A stretch of 64,000 nt of DNA from Rhizobiales bacterium UBA1912 (GCA_002337455.1 DDGC01000019.1:98597-162596), one strand, 5' to 3'. Positions 1 through 7,865 are shown, counted from the stretch's first letter. Notes: generated by a model not told the origin, from the sequence alone. Numbers and translations: made by a program.

Positions 1-7
1 TGGCACC

Positions 8-499
8 ATGAGCCCGGCCCGCCATCTCCCCAAACGCGATTACGACGCGCTCAAAGCGGCGTTCCGCGCCCTCGTGCAGCTTGTGGGCGGCACGCGGGCT
101 GCCGAGCGGATCACCCGCGTTTCCCATCAGCAGATCGATCGCTACGGCTCCACCCACACCGATTTCGTCGACGTGTTCGCCCCCATGGACGTGGTGGCGG
201 ACCTTGAAGCCGAATGTGGCCAGCAGGTCGTCACCCGCAAACTGGCCGAGATGGCCGATCACGTCCTGATCCCGCTTCCTGCCGTCACCGGATCATCGGC
301 GCGGATCGACGTCATCACGGCGCGCACCGTCCAGAGTTTCGGGCAAATGCTGACCGAGTTGGGCGAGGCTCGCGCCGACGGTCAGATCGACGCCGAAGAG
401 GCCCGCAAGCTCGATCCGCAGTTTTCAGAGCTGATTACCAAGCTGGTCAAGATGCGCCGCGAGGTGGCGCAGATGGCCGAAGGCGAGGATTTGCCATGA
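8..499 (+). CDS. Phage early protein, CII-like (hypothetical)
   Basis: This 163-residue soluble protein opens the early operon. Residues 20-60 look like a degenerate helix-turn-helix region (GGTRAAERITRVSHQQIDRY), reminiscent of phage CII-type DNA-binding proteins that count as early activators. The C-terminal half is helical and charged. It ends in an ATGA overlap with the next gene, so the two are translationally coupled. A transcriptional role is inferred only from position and the weak HTH resemblance. The start at ATG 8 is the first possible in the window, so an upstream start cannot be excluded. Confidence 0.6.
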   Translation: MSPARHLPKRDYDALKAAFRALVQLVGGTRAAERITRVSHQQIDRYGSTHTDFVDVFAPMDVVADLEAECGQQVVTRKLAEMADHVLIPLPAVTGSSARIDVITARTVQSFGQMLTELGEARADGQIDAEEARKLDPQFSELITKLVKMRREVAQMAEGEDLP

Positions 500-735
500 G
501 CCGTGTCCTTCCTCTCCGCGCCAATTCGAACCCGATGCTGGCCCGTGGCAAATACGAACCGTCCGGCCAGCACGAGCTGGAAATCGATTTGGGGATGAGT
601 GGCGTTCTGACACTGCCCGCCGACCAGGTGCAGCGCGTCAAGCGCGCCATCGAGGCCTTCGAAACCGAGGGCATGCGCATCGACGGCCATTCGAACCTGA
701 CCAACCGCGTCACGCGCATGCTGGGGGAATTCTGA
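496..735 (+). CDS. Small phage protein, unknown function
   Basis: This 79-residue protein starts at an ATG that overlaps the stop of the gene before it and ends in TGATG coupling to the methyltransferase gene. The middle has a beta-like segment (ELEIDLGMSGVLTLPADQV) followed by a helical, charged C-terminus. No known motif is visible. The tight coupling on both sides supports it as a real gene of the early operon. Upstream in-frame codons continue without a stop, but the 496 start is the one placed by the overlap. Confidence 0.6.
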   Translation: MSRVLPLRANSNPMLARGKYEPSGQHELEIDLGMSGVLTLPADQVQRVKRAIEAFETEGMRIDGHSNLTNRVTRMLGEF

Positions 736-2303
736 TGCTCGAATATCACCCCATCGCCAATCTGTTTCCGCTCATCGAGGGCGAGGATTTTTCCCGGCTC
801 GTCGCCGACATCAACGAACACGGCTTGCAGGAAAAGATCGTGCTGCGCGAGGGCAAGATCCTCGACGGGCGCAACCGATATCGGGCGCTGGTATCGCTGG
901 ATCGGTTCGACCAGTTCCGCGACACGATCGATTTCGACCATCTCGCCTTCACCCACGCGGCGCCCCGGGATCCTCTGGTCTGGGTGCTGTCGAAGAATCT
1001 GCACCGGCGTCACCTTTCGGAAAGCCAGCGCGCCATGGTGGCGGCCAAACTGGCCACGCTGGAACCGGGGCGGCCGTCGCTCTGGAAAAAACCGGCAGAT
1101 TTGCCGGATTCTTCCCACGTGGAACAAGACGTCGAACAGCAACCCCCCACGCCCGGCCTCACCCAGGCCGAAGCGGCCGATACCATGCACGTTTCCGAGC
1201 GTTCGGTGCGTTCGGCCCGCAAGGTGATCGAGCAGGGCGATGATGATCTTGTGGCAGCGGTCGAGCGCGGCGAGATTGCGGTCTCGAAAGCCGAAGGGCT
1301 GGCCGGGCTGCCCAAGGATCAGCAGAAAGAGCTGATCCGTTCTGCTGATCCTGCCGCGCTCTATGCCATCATCAAGGAAAACAAGGCTCAAAAGTCTGCC
1401 GAGAAAAAGCAGCGCCGCGAGGTTCGCGAGGCCGAGTTGGCCGGGCGTCAGAGGGCGCTGCCCGAAAAGCGCTATGGCGTGATCTATGCCGACCCGGAAT
1501 GGAAATTCGAACCCTACAGCCGGGAAACCGGCATGGACCGGGCGGCTGACAATCACTATCCGACCTCGGAGCTGGCCGATATCAAGGCGCGCGACGTCGC
1601 GGCGATCGCCGCCGATGATTGCGTGCTGTTCCTCTGGGCAACGGCGCCCATGCTGCCCCAGGCGCTCGAGGTCATGGCGGCCTGGGGCTTTACGTACAAA
1701 TCCCACACAATCTGGCGCAAGGCGGATGACGACGGTCTGATGCTGGGCACCGGTTACTGGTTCCGCAACGGCCACGAGCTGTTGCTGGTCGGCACGCGCG
1801 GCAAGGCGGTTGCGCCGGCCATGGGCGAGCAGTTCCCCTCGGTCATCGATCACCCGGCCCTGCGCCATTCGGAAAAGCCGGGCCGCTTTGCCGAGCTGAT
1901 CGAAGCCTATTTCCCGAATCTGCCGAAAATCGAACTCAATGCCCGCGCCACACGGCCAGGCTGGGATGCATGGGGGCTGGAAGCTCCTGAACAGGAAACA
2001 GAATCGGAAGCCGCGCATGACGGCTCCTCCTCGGGGATAGAAGCGCGCCCCGCCGATGAAAGCGCCTCGCCGGAGGCGGATGCTCTCAAACCCGCCTCCG
2101 GCCCCACCGATATCAACGTCGTCATTACCGAAGGCTACGCACGCGACGCCTCGATCACCGAATTGATGGCGCTGACCGGGCTCGGCCGCAGCGCGGTAAA
2201 AATGCGCGCCAAACGGCTTGGCCTGTCCGATCCCGAACGCCAGCGCCAAGCGGCACGGCAGAACATGAACAAACTCAATGCAGAACGGGGAGGGGCAGCG
2301 TGA
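735..2303 (+). CDS. ParB-like domain / MT-A70 adenine-N6 DNA methyltransferase fusion
   Basis: This 522-residue protein combines three parts. Residues 1-115 form a ParB/sulfiredoxin-like N-terminal domain with the GKILDGRNRYRA motif. A middle segment with helix-turn-helix character follows (about 130-200, LTQAEAADTMHVSERSVR). Residues 240-410 form an MT-A70 methyltransferase domain with a DPEW catalytic motif (ADPEW, the counterpart of DPPW) and an RNGHELLLVGTRG strand. A second HTH-like stretch (SITELMALTGLGRSAVKMRAKR) closes the protein. This fusion is known in proteobacterial phages and probably methylates phage or host DNA at adenine N6. A palindromic repeat sits in frame near residue 120. 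Confidence 0.88.
   Translation: MLEYHPIANLFPLIEGEDFSRLVADINEHGLQEKIVLREGKILDGRNRYRALVSLDRFDQFRDTIDFDHLAFTHAAPRDPLVWVLSKNLHRRHLSESQRAMVAAKLATLEPGRPSLWKKPADLPDSSHVEQDVEQQPPTPGLTQAEAADTMHVSERSVRSARKVIEQGDDDLVAAVERGEIAVSKAEGLAGLPKDQQKELIRSADPAALYAIIKENKAQKSAEKKQRREVREAELAGRQRALPEKRYGVIYADPEWKFEPYSRETGMDRAADNHYPTSELADIKARDVAAIAADDCVLFLWATAPMLPQALEVMAAWGFTYKSHTIWRKADDDGLMLGTGYWFRNGHELLLVGTRGKAVAPAMGEQFPSVIDHPALRHSEKPGRFAELIEAYFPNLPKIELNARATRPGWDAWGLEAPEQETESEAAHDGSSSGIEARPADESASPEADALKPASGPTDINVVITEGYARDASITELMALTGLGRSAVKMRAKRLGLSDPERQRQAARQNMNKLNAERGGAA
1089..1119. repeat. Palindromic repeat, copy 1 (inside MT-A70 gene)
   Basis: The near-palindrome AAACCGGCAGATTTGCCGG followed by ATTCTTCC matches a second copy at 11990-12020 in 20 of 22 core positions. 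Both copies are read in the same frame, as KPADLPDS here and KPANLPVS there. Confidence 0.7.
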
Positions 2304-2344
2304 AGCTCTTCATCGATAGTTTTGCCGGTGGCGGCGGCGCCGCA
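2300..2344 (+). pseudogene. 5' remnant of a phage cytosine-C5 DNA methyltransferase
   Basis: The GTG at 2300 overlaps the stop of the MT-A70 gene. The first codons read MKLFIDSFAGGGGA, the hallmark start of phage C5-cytosine methyltransferases, in which DSFAGGGGAS forms the S-adenosylmethionine-binding motif I. After the alanine codon the resemblance stops and the reading frame continues only as the antisense shadow of the next gene. The catalytic PC motif and the rest of the enzyme are missing, so this is a truncated gene displaced by the cargo gene at 2369-3277. Confidence 0.75.
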
Positions 2345-2368
2345 GACCCCAATCTGAGCGGTTCCGGA

Positions 2369-3277
2369 TTATCCAGGCGGCTCCATTTGTGCGGCGAAGG
2401 GGGTACCGTTGACCATGAAGTTGCTGACGTCGCTGTCTTCAACCCGGATGACCATGGAGTCGTCGGTTATCGAAGAGTGCGCGAACGTTTGAAACTTGAC
2501 GCTGCAGCCGTCCAAATTGCAACCAATAAAGCTGAGGTGACCGTTCAGGGCGATTTGAAAGATCGTGCCTCGGAAATCACACCTTACAAATGTGACGTTT
2601 CTCAGGACGCCCGTGAGAAAGATATGGGAGAAGTCGCAGCCTTCCATGGTCATTTTCTGCAAGATGACGCCTTGGATTCCATACAGACCGGGGTATGCCG
2701 GGTGGAGAGTCGGCGGCCATGGGCGCCTGACTTCCCCTCGGATGAGTCCAACATAGTTCATCGCTTCGACGTGGGTTGCCGATACATTCCCTGTTCGGAG
2801 CGTAAACGGCTCGCCCACATCCACCGCCTCGGACCATTCACTCCAAATCGACTTGTAGTTATCAAAGAGGTAGGAGCGAAGGACTACAAGGAAGGGCTGA
2901 TAGAAGCGGTCGGGCTTCGTAATGGCGCAAGATGCCAGCACTGTCAGTCCGGCAGACTGCACATGCCCCTTGTCGGATCCCAGCATTTCGGAACCCTTGT
3001 AAAAGCTTTCCGTGAGTCGACTTTCTTCAGCCAATCGGCGAGTTCGATCAGCATTCCACGTTCGCTGATAAAGCAGCCATCCGCCAATGACGGCAACCGC
3101 AAGTGTCAGTCCGTCCTTCAGAACGGCGTAGCCCTCGGTGTCCACGGCGAAAAAACTGGCGTCATTGCGCTGCATAACAAACTGCATGCCGAGCAGAGTG
3201 ATCAGCAAAATCAGCCCCAGCAGCAATACGGCAATCTGGCCCGTTTTCCCTTCGTCCTCCGAACGTCTCAATGTCAT
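2369..3277 (-). CDS. Membrane-anchored pentapeptide-repeat-type protein (antisense cargo gene)
   Basis: This roughly 302-residue protein has two N-terminal membrane segments (about 14-36 and 50-68). An R/E-rich region follows, with the RLTESFYKGSEMLGSD pattern typical of bacterial membrane proteins that carry pentapeptide repeats. The C-terminal third has degenerate A(N/D)LXX-like strands (CDFSHIFLTGVLRNVTFVRC). ATG 3277 was chosen over the upstream 3325 codon because it has a GGGGGATGG ribosome site just before it and places the first membrane helix at the N-terminus. The gene lies opposite to the phage operon and replaces most of a methyltransferase gene. A role in superinfection exclusion or host modification is inferred. 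Confidence 0.78.
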   Translation of the reverse strand: MTLRRSEDEGKTGQIAVLLLGLILLITLLGMQFVMQRNDASFFAVDTEGYAVLKDGLTLAVAVIGGWLLYQRTWNADRTRRLAEESRLTESFYKGSEMLGSDKGHVQSAGLTVLASCAITKPDRFYQPFLVVLRSYLFDNYKSIWSEWSEAVDVGEPFTLRTGNVSATHVEAMNYVGLIRGEVRRPWPPTLHPAYPGLYGIQGVILQKMTMEGCDFSHIFLTGVLRNVTFVRCDFRGTIFQIALNGHLSFIGCNLDGCSVKFQTFAHSSITDDSMVIRVEDSDVSNFMVNGTPFAAQMEPPG

Positions 3278-3410
3278 CCCATCCCCCGCGCCATCAATCA
3301 CGCAAAACTCCGACAGACGGAGCATCTCGTCAATGCCGGCGTTATGATGACCGCCTGCGACCGCTCCGGGTTACCCGAGGGTCACGTGTACGGCAATGGG
3401 GAGATCCGCC

Positions 3411-3824
3411 ATGCGTGAGGCGACTGTCCCCGTGCGCCTGCGCCTTTCCCGCGACAAGGGCTTTGATCTTCAAGCCCATTCCCTTGCCATAAACGGGCTG
3501 CTCGCCGTTAACTGTGCGCGACCATCCAAGTGGGGAAATCCCTATCGCGTCGATGCTTTTGGCACCCCATGGGCACGTCTGACCGATCGCGGAGAGCAGC
3601 ACGCCGCTTGTGTGGTCCATTATCGCCGAATGGCCGAAAAGGGATTTGTCACAGTTCCCTACACTCGAATGCAGAGGCCGGATCGCGGTGGCGACGCCTA
3701 TTCTTTTGGCGCTCATTCTGTTGTCGATGTCGCGCCGATCTACCTGCGTGGCAGGAATCTCGCCTGCTGGTGCGATCCCGAGATCGCTTGCCATTGTGAC
3801 GTGCTGCTGGAGTTCGCAAATTGA
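3411..3824 (+). CDS. DUF4326 domain protein
   Basis: This 137-residue protein carries the DUF4326 signature: AVNCARPSKWGNPY near residues 38-51, YLRGRNLACWC near the end, and CHCDVLLEFAN at the terminus. The family is frequent in phages next to DNA methyltransferases, and its biochemical role is not established. The clustered Cys/His residues could bind metal. ATG 3411 is preferred to 3396 because GGGGAG lies about 8 bases upstream of it. Its stop overlaps the TTG start of the primase gene (TTGA). Its usual partner, the cytosine methylase, is reduced here to a fragment. Confidence 0.82.
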   Translation: MREATVPVRLRLSRDKGFDLQAHSLAINGLLAVNCARPSKWGNPYRVDAFGTPWARLTDRGEQHAACVVHYRRMAEKGFVTVPYTRMQRPDRGGDAYSFGAHSVVDVAPIYLRGRNLACWCDPEIACHCDVLLEFAN

Positions 3825-5053
3825 CCCTCCCGCCGCATCTTGAAGCCCTCAAGAACGAAGCGCTGCGCACAACCTGCGAAAGCTGGGCGATCCGCAATCG
3901 CTGGTATCTCTCGCCCGGCATTGAGCGCGTCGGGCCATGCCCGAAATGCGGCCACGACCCAAAGAAGGGGGAGCGCGGCTCGGACCGGTTTTCGATCAAC
4001 ACGCAAAAGAACGTCTTCAACTGCCGCCGCTGCGGCATCAAGGGCGAGGGCGTCATCAGCCTGGTCATGGAAGTCCGCGGTGTCGAGTTTGTCCCCGCCT
4101 GTGAGATCATCACCGGGCGGACGGCCGAGGAACCCGTCGATCCCGCACGCGCGGCGCAGCTCGCCAGAGAGGCAGAGCAGCAAAAGAAAAAACAGGTAGA
4201 TATCGCCGAGCAGAAGCGCCGGCAGGCGATCAGGGCGGGGCGCAAGGTCTGGGACAGCACGCAAAAGGTCATTTGGCAGCCCGACTATGAGATTTTCGCG
4301 TATTTCATGGTGCGCGGCCTCGATGTCCGGCCCTTCCTCGCGCGCTTTCCCGATGCCCTGGCCTGCCTGCGGTATGCGCCGATGCTCAACTGGGCTGAAC
4401 AGCGCTCCGATGGCACCTATGAGGTGATCGCCAAGGCCCCTGCACTGGTCGCGGGAATACAGGATCCGGACGGGGCATTCTGCGGGGCCCACCGGACATG
4501 GATCGATCTGTCCCAGCCAAAGGGGCGCTTGATCCTGCCTGACGGGCCGGGCGGTAAGAAACGCGATACCAAGAAGGTTCTGGGCACGCAAAAGCGGGGC
4601 GCCATCCGGCTTTATACCCCGCCCAACCCGCGCCGTCTGGTCGGGGGCGAGGGCATCGAAACCACGCTGTCGGTCATGCTCTACGGCTTTGAGCCCGACA
4701 CCGCCTATTGGGCGATCGTCAATTCGGGGAACATGGGCGGCCGGGCCCTGCGCTTGGAAAGCCGCAAAATTGTCCATGACGAACCAGACATGGCCGACGA
4801 CGAGGCGTTCGTGCCGCCCGAGTGGTGCGAGGAGCTGTTCTATCTCGACGATGGCGATGGCCCGGCTTCGAAACTGAAAGAAAAGCTCACGCGGGGACTG
4901 CGGCGCGCCAGGCGCCTGCGCCCCGGGCTCAAGGGCTTCATCGTCCCCGCACCGGGGCAAGGTCAGGATTTCAACGACGCGGCAATGGCCATGGCTGCCG
5001 AAATCGGCTCCGGCCGGGGATCGGACGGCGGCTCGAACGGGGCAGGGATTTGA
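3821..5053 (+). CDS. Phage DNA primase, zinc-finger plus Toprim type
   Basis: This 410-residue protein starts at TTG within a TTGA overlap. Residues 35-80 hold a Cys4 zinc finger (CPKCGHDP ... FNCRRCGIKGEG) of the CHC2 primase class. A Lys/Gln-rich linker follows at about 120-145. A Toprim-like domain starts near residue 270, with the conserved glutamate in VGGEGIETTLS and acidic residues in YLDDGDGPA. It would lay RNA primers for phage replication together with the SF3 helicase encoded directly downstream, to which it is coupled by another TTGA overlap. Confidence 0.87.
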   Translation: MTLPPHLEALKNEALRTTCESWAIRNRWYLSPGIERVGPCPKCGHDPKKGERGSDRFSINTQKNVFNCRRCGIKGEGVISLVMEVRGVEFVPACEIITGRTAEEPVDPARAAQLAREAEQQKKKQVDIAEQKRRQAIRAGRKVWDSTQKVIWQPDYEIFAYFMVRGLDVRPFLARFPDALACLRYAPMLNWAEQRSDGTYEVIAKAPALVAGIQDPDGAFCGAHRTWIDLSQPKGRLILPDGPGGKKRDTKKVLGTQKRGAIRLYTPPNPRRLVGGEGIETTLSVMLYGFEPDTAYWAIVNSGNMGGRALRLESRKIVHDEPDMADDEAFVPPEWCEELFYLDDGDGPASKLKEKLTRGLRRARRLRPGLKGFIVPAPGQGQDFNDAAMAMAAEIGSGRGSDGGSNGAGI

Positions 5054-6822
5054 GGGACAAGAATATCATCAAGGGCCAGCTCGAACGGGCCGAACCGGTG
5101 CAAGATGAGGGGTTCGGCCTCTATGGCAACGCGGCCAATGACCAGCGGGCTGACGAAAACCGCGTCGCGCCCGCCGCAGATTGGGACGAGGGCGGCATCC
5201 CTGCCGATTACGATGTTGACTGGTCCAAAGTTCGACGCTGCGCCGAATATGACCAGAACGACCGCGACAATGCCCGGCGCCTAATCGAATGGTTTGGCGA
5301 AAACCTTGTTTACATTTCGGGCATGGGCTGGCTGACCTGGCGCGGGACTCATTGGGAACGTGACGAGGCCGATTTGCGCGCCCGTTTTCTCGCCCAGGAG
5401 GTGGTCGACAAGATCAAGCTCGAGCCGTTCTACATTCGGCTCGACAGCCGCAAACAGGGTATCGTTGACGCAGCAAAATCTTATCGCGAATTGCCCGATG
5501 ACGAACGAACTCCGGAAATGAAGGCGGCGATCGGGCGGGCGGATAAGATCTTGTCTGGGCTCTATAACAGCAGGTCGAAGCGGAAGATGTTCGCCGTTTC
5601 CTCTGGCAATGCCGGAAAGACCAAGGCCATGCTCGATCAGGCGGCGTCGCTCAAGGCGATTGATCAAGACCTGCTCGATGCCAATCGTATGCAGTTCAAC
5701 GTCTTGAACGGCACGCTTGAATTTATGCGCGAGGAAGATTCCGAGTCCGATCCCGACGATCCTCGCTTCATCGCCAATGTGATTTTCCGGCCCCACAATC
5801 GCGACGACATGATTACAAAGCTGGCCGACGTGGCCTATGACCCGGCGGCCGATTGCCCGTTTTTTCGCGAGCAGTTTCTCGAAAAGGTCCAACCAGAAAA
5901 GGCCATGCGGCTTTTCCTGCAGGTGTTTCAGGCCTTTTCGATCCTCATCGGCGGCAATGACGAGCAACGCCTGGCCTTCCACTATGGCACCGGAGCCAAT
6001 GGCAAGTCAGCGTTCATCGAACTGTTCGGACGGATCGCCGGTACTTACCGCACGGTCGTTTCTCCCGAAACCATCACCGGGGAGGGGCAAAGGCAGGGTC
6101 AACAGGCGAGCCCTGACATTGCACGGCTGTTCAACACACGGTTCGTAACGGTCGAGGAGCTGCCCAAAAACGCACCGCTCAAGGATGACCTCATAAAGGC
6201 CGTTTCCGGCGGCACGAAGATGACAGCGCGGTTCCTGATGCAGAACATTTTTGAGTTCGAGCCGATGTTCACGGCCTCGCTGACCGGAAACACAAAGCCC
6301 AATGTGGGCACAGATTACGGTATATGGCGGCGTGTTCTTCTAGTGCTTTGGGGTGTCACAATCCCCGAGGAGGAAAGGATCTCGCCAAGCGAGTTGCGCC
6401 GGCGGCTCGATGCGGAGCGGTCGGGCATCCTCAACTGGTTGATTGAAGGCATCCGTATGTATTTGGAGCAGGGCCTTTCGCCCTTTATCCCGCCCCAGGT
6501 GACAGCGTTTACCGAGGACTACCGCATGGAGCGGGACAACGTTTCGGTGTTTGCGGAGAACTTCATCATTCCCCATCCCGGCGGGTCGATTCAGGCCGGA
6601 CCGCTCCATGAGACCTACGTCAAATGGTGCGAACTCAACGGCCTTACGCACGCCAAGCTGCGCTCATTCGGGGATCGACTGGGAGAACTGGGCTATCGAA
6701 AAGACAAAGGGCGCGTCTACACCTATCTCGATGTCCGCCTTGGTGATGTGCCCTCGAAATTCGATCCCCAAGACAGGCCGGCCGACCGTTCAGGCGATCC
6801 CGGAAGGGAGCGTGACAGGTGA
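5050..6822 (+). CDS. Phage replicative helicase, P4/D5 family SF3 ATPase
   Basis: This 590-residue protein has a D5_N-like N-terminal region (about 100-300) and an SF3 helicase core with Walker A GTGANGKSAF near residues 310-325. Walker B-like FVTVEELP and the SF3 motif C region (MFTASLTGNTKPNV) follow. The C-terminal 100 residues carry a winged-helix-like tail (LHETYVKWCELNGL). The start is TTG 5050 overlapping the primase stop, although the frame is open upstream to 4822 inside the primase gene. It probably unwinds phage DNA at the origin; the repeat region 0.7 kb downstream is a candidate origin. Confidence 0.88.
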   Translation: MRDKNIIKGQLERAEPVQDEGFGLYGNAANDQRADENRVAPAADWDEGGIPADYDVDWSKVRRCAEYDQNDRDNARRLIEWFGENLVYISGMGWLTWRGTHWERDEADLRARFLAQEVVDKIKLEPFYIRLDSRKQGIVDAAKSYRELPDDERTPEMKAAIGRADKILSGLYNSRSKRKMFAVSSGNAGKTKAMLDQAASLKAIDQDLLDANRMQFNVLNGTLEFMREEDSESDPDDPRFIANVIFRPHNRDDMITKLADVAYDPAADCPFFREQFLEKVQPEKAMRLFLQVFQAFSILIGGNDEQRLAFHYGTGANGKSAFIELFGRIAGTYRTVVSPETITGEGQRQGQQASPDIARLFNTRFVTVEELPKNAPLKDDLIKAVSGGTKMTARFLMQNIFEFEPMFTASLTGNTKPNVGTDYGIWRRVLLVLWGVTIPEEERISPSELRRRLDAERSGILNWLIEGIRMYLEQGLSPFIPPQVTAFTEDYRMERDNVSVFAENFIIPHPGGSIQAGPLHETYVKWCELNGLTHAKLRSFGDRLGELGYRKDKGRVYTYLDVRLGDVPSKFDPQDRPADRSGDPGRERDR

Positions 6823-6827
6823 CAGCT

Positions 6828-7418
6828 CTATTTCGGCTCATCAGCTGCGGATTTGAGTTCGAGCCAAAGCTCACGAGTGTCAGCCAGAAGATTGGCGGAC
6901 TCCTCCGCATCGGCGTGGTCGCCGAGTTCGGCAAGATCTCCGCTCATCGATTGCAATCGGTTGCCGAGCCCAAACAGGCGTTCAGCGAGTGCGGTCGCAG
7001 CACGAGGCTCGGTCCCAGCCTCAAGCGCATGATTTGCCTCGTCTATGGCAGCGCGCGCATCTTCAAAAAGCTGCGGGGCCAGCGGATAGCTGCGCTTTGC
7101 CCGTTCTCGCCTACGGAGGTCTGTGAGGGATCGGTACTGGCTGGCCGTCCCGTAAAGAAACGCCAAACCTTCGAATTTGGCGTGGTCCTGCGTTTCGTAA
7201 ACATCGGAAAAGCAGGGGGCCTCGTCATCGGCCGTCAGCGCAAGACAGTACTTCCAACCTCCGTCTCGAGGGAAAACTGTAAGCCGGCGCTGACCGGAAA
7301 AGTGCACGAGGTTTCCGTTCGCGGTCGTCGTCCACCCTTTTCGACCAGCAGCGCGCGTCGCCGCGGTCCAGACGCCGATCAGAATCCCAACTACGAACAA
7401 AAAACCTATGATTTCCAT
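6828..7418 (-). CDS. N-terminally membrane-anchored protein, unknown (antisense cargo gene)
   Basis: This 196-residue protein begins with one membrane helix (EIIGFLFVVGILIGVWTA), then a basic segment and a globular region with beta-like strands around NGNLVHFSGQRRLTVFPRD. The C-terminal half is a helical, Ala/Leu/Glu-rich segment that could be a coiled coil. ATG 7418 has a GGGGGAA ribosome site 5-6 bases upstream and is preferred over a TTG at 7487. The family is not recognised. The gene is antisense to the phage operons, directly tail to tail with the helicase, and resembles the other two antisense genes in layout. Confidence 0.7.
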   Translation of the reverse strand: MEIIGFLFVVGILIGVWTAATRAAGRKGWTTTANGNLVHFSGQRRLTVFPRDGGWKYCLALTADDEAPCFSDVYETQDHAKFEGLAFLYGTASQYRSLTDLRRRERAKRSYPLAPQLFEDARAAIDEANHALEAGTEPRAATALAERLFGLGNRLQSMSGDLAELGDHADAEESANLLADTRELWLELKSAADEPK

Positions 7419-7548
7419 CGCATTCCCCCGCCAAGGCCGCCATCCAAGCAGCAAGCGGCTTGCGAGTCGAGATGAGCGATCGCCCAAAGGCCGTTGAAGC
7501 CTAGCGCCGCGCCCCGCACCCCCTCCGACACGACAGAACTCGGAAGTC

Positions 7549-7600
7549 GCAACCCTCGCCCCGCCTGACGGCGGGCGACACGAGGGTTGCGAGGTTTTTT
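7549..7600 (+). terminator. Rho-independent terminator-like hairpin
   Basis: GCAACCCTCG (7549-7558) pairs perfectly with CGAGGGTTGC (7581-7590). Inside it CCCGCC pairs with GGCGGG around a TGAC loop, and GAGGTTTTTT follows. It would stop rightward transcription leaving the early genes. The outer stem reuses the iterated CCTCGC motif of this region. Confidence 0.65.
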
Positions 7601-7855
7601 CGAGGTTTGGATGCCACCGTCGCGATCCAAAAACAAGCTATATTTCAGTTACTTAATGGAAACAATGCGAGGGTGCGAGGGTCGGGCACTGCTATAATGC
7701 GCAAGCAGGGGTTGGGGGTGGTTTCCTGCACGAGAAGAATTAATCGACGCTTATGTAGCGGCAACACCCTCGCTAACCTCGCAACCCTCACAGGTGTTTG
7801 TTTTCTTTATCTAATTTATCTTCGAGATTTGAAATCAACCCTCGCTAAACCTCGC
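7581..7855. repeat. Iterated CCTCGCAACCCTCGC-type motif
   Basis: Copies are visible at 7581-7594 (CGAGGGTTGCGAGG), 7667-7680 (GCGAGGGTGCGAGG), 7764-7788 (ACACCCTCGCTAACCTCGC, then AACCCTC) and 7837-7855 (AACCCTCGCTAAACCTCGC), with a half copy at 7600-7610. The last copy ends 10 bases before the next start codon. These look like binding sites for a phage protein. Confidence 0.65.
7670..7698 (+). promoter_or_regulatory. Candidate rightward promoter with iteron in the -35 region
   Basis: TATAAT at 7693-7698 is a perfect -10 hexamer. The position expected for the -35 box is filled by the iterated motif GCGAGGGTGCGAGG (7667-7680) rather than TTGACA. That suggests a promoter governed by the factor binding the repeats. 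Confidence 0.4.
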
Positions 7856-7865
7856 AGAGGACAAT

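Larger units (their letters stand above)
7488..7865. other. Repeat-rich, AT-rich control region (candidate origin or late operator)
   Basis: This 378-bp gap has no convincing gene. It holds a hairpin followed by six Ts (7549-7600), several copies of a CCTCGC/ACCCTCG motif in both orientations, a consensus TATAAT at 7693-7698, and AT-rich stretches at about 7625-7665 and 7799-7838. The gap sits between the replication genes and the packaging genes. It could be the phage origin, the late promoter region, or both. Confidence 0.6.

Noticed and set aside
447..2249. 600-codon minus-strand frame opposite the methyltransferase gene
   Set aside because: Composition is typical of antisense shadow in GC-rich DNA, and the plus-strand product has clear domains.
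2300..3418. Long plus-strand frame of 372 codons
   Set aside because: Only the first 14 codons resemble a protein (methylase motif I). The rest is the antisense of the membrane-protein gene at 2369-3277, which has helices, a ribosome site and family features.
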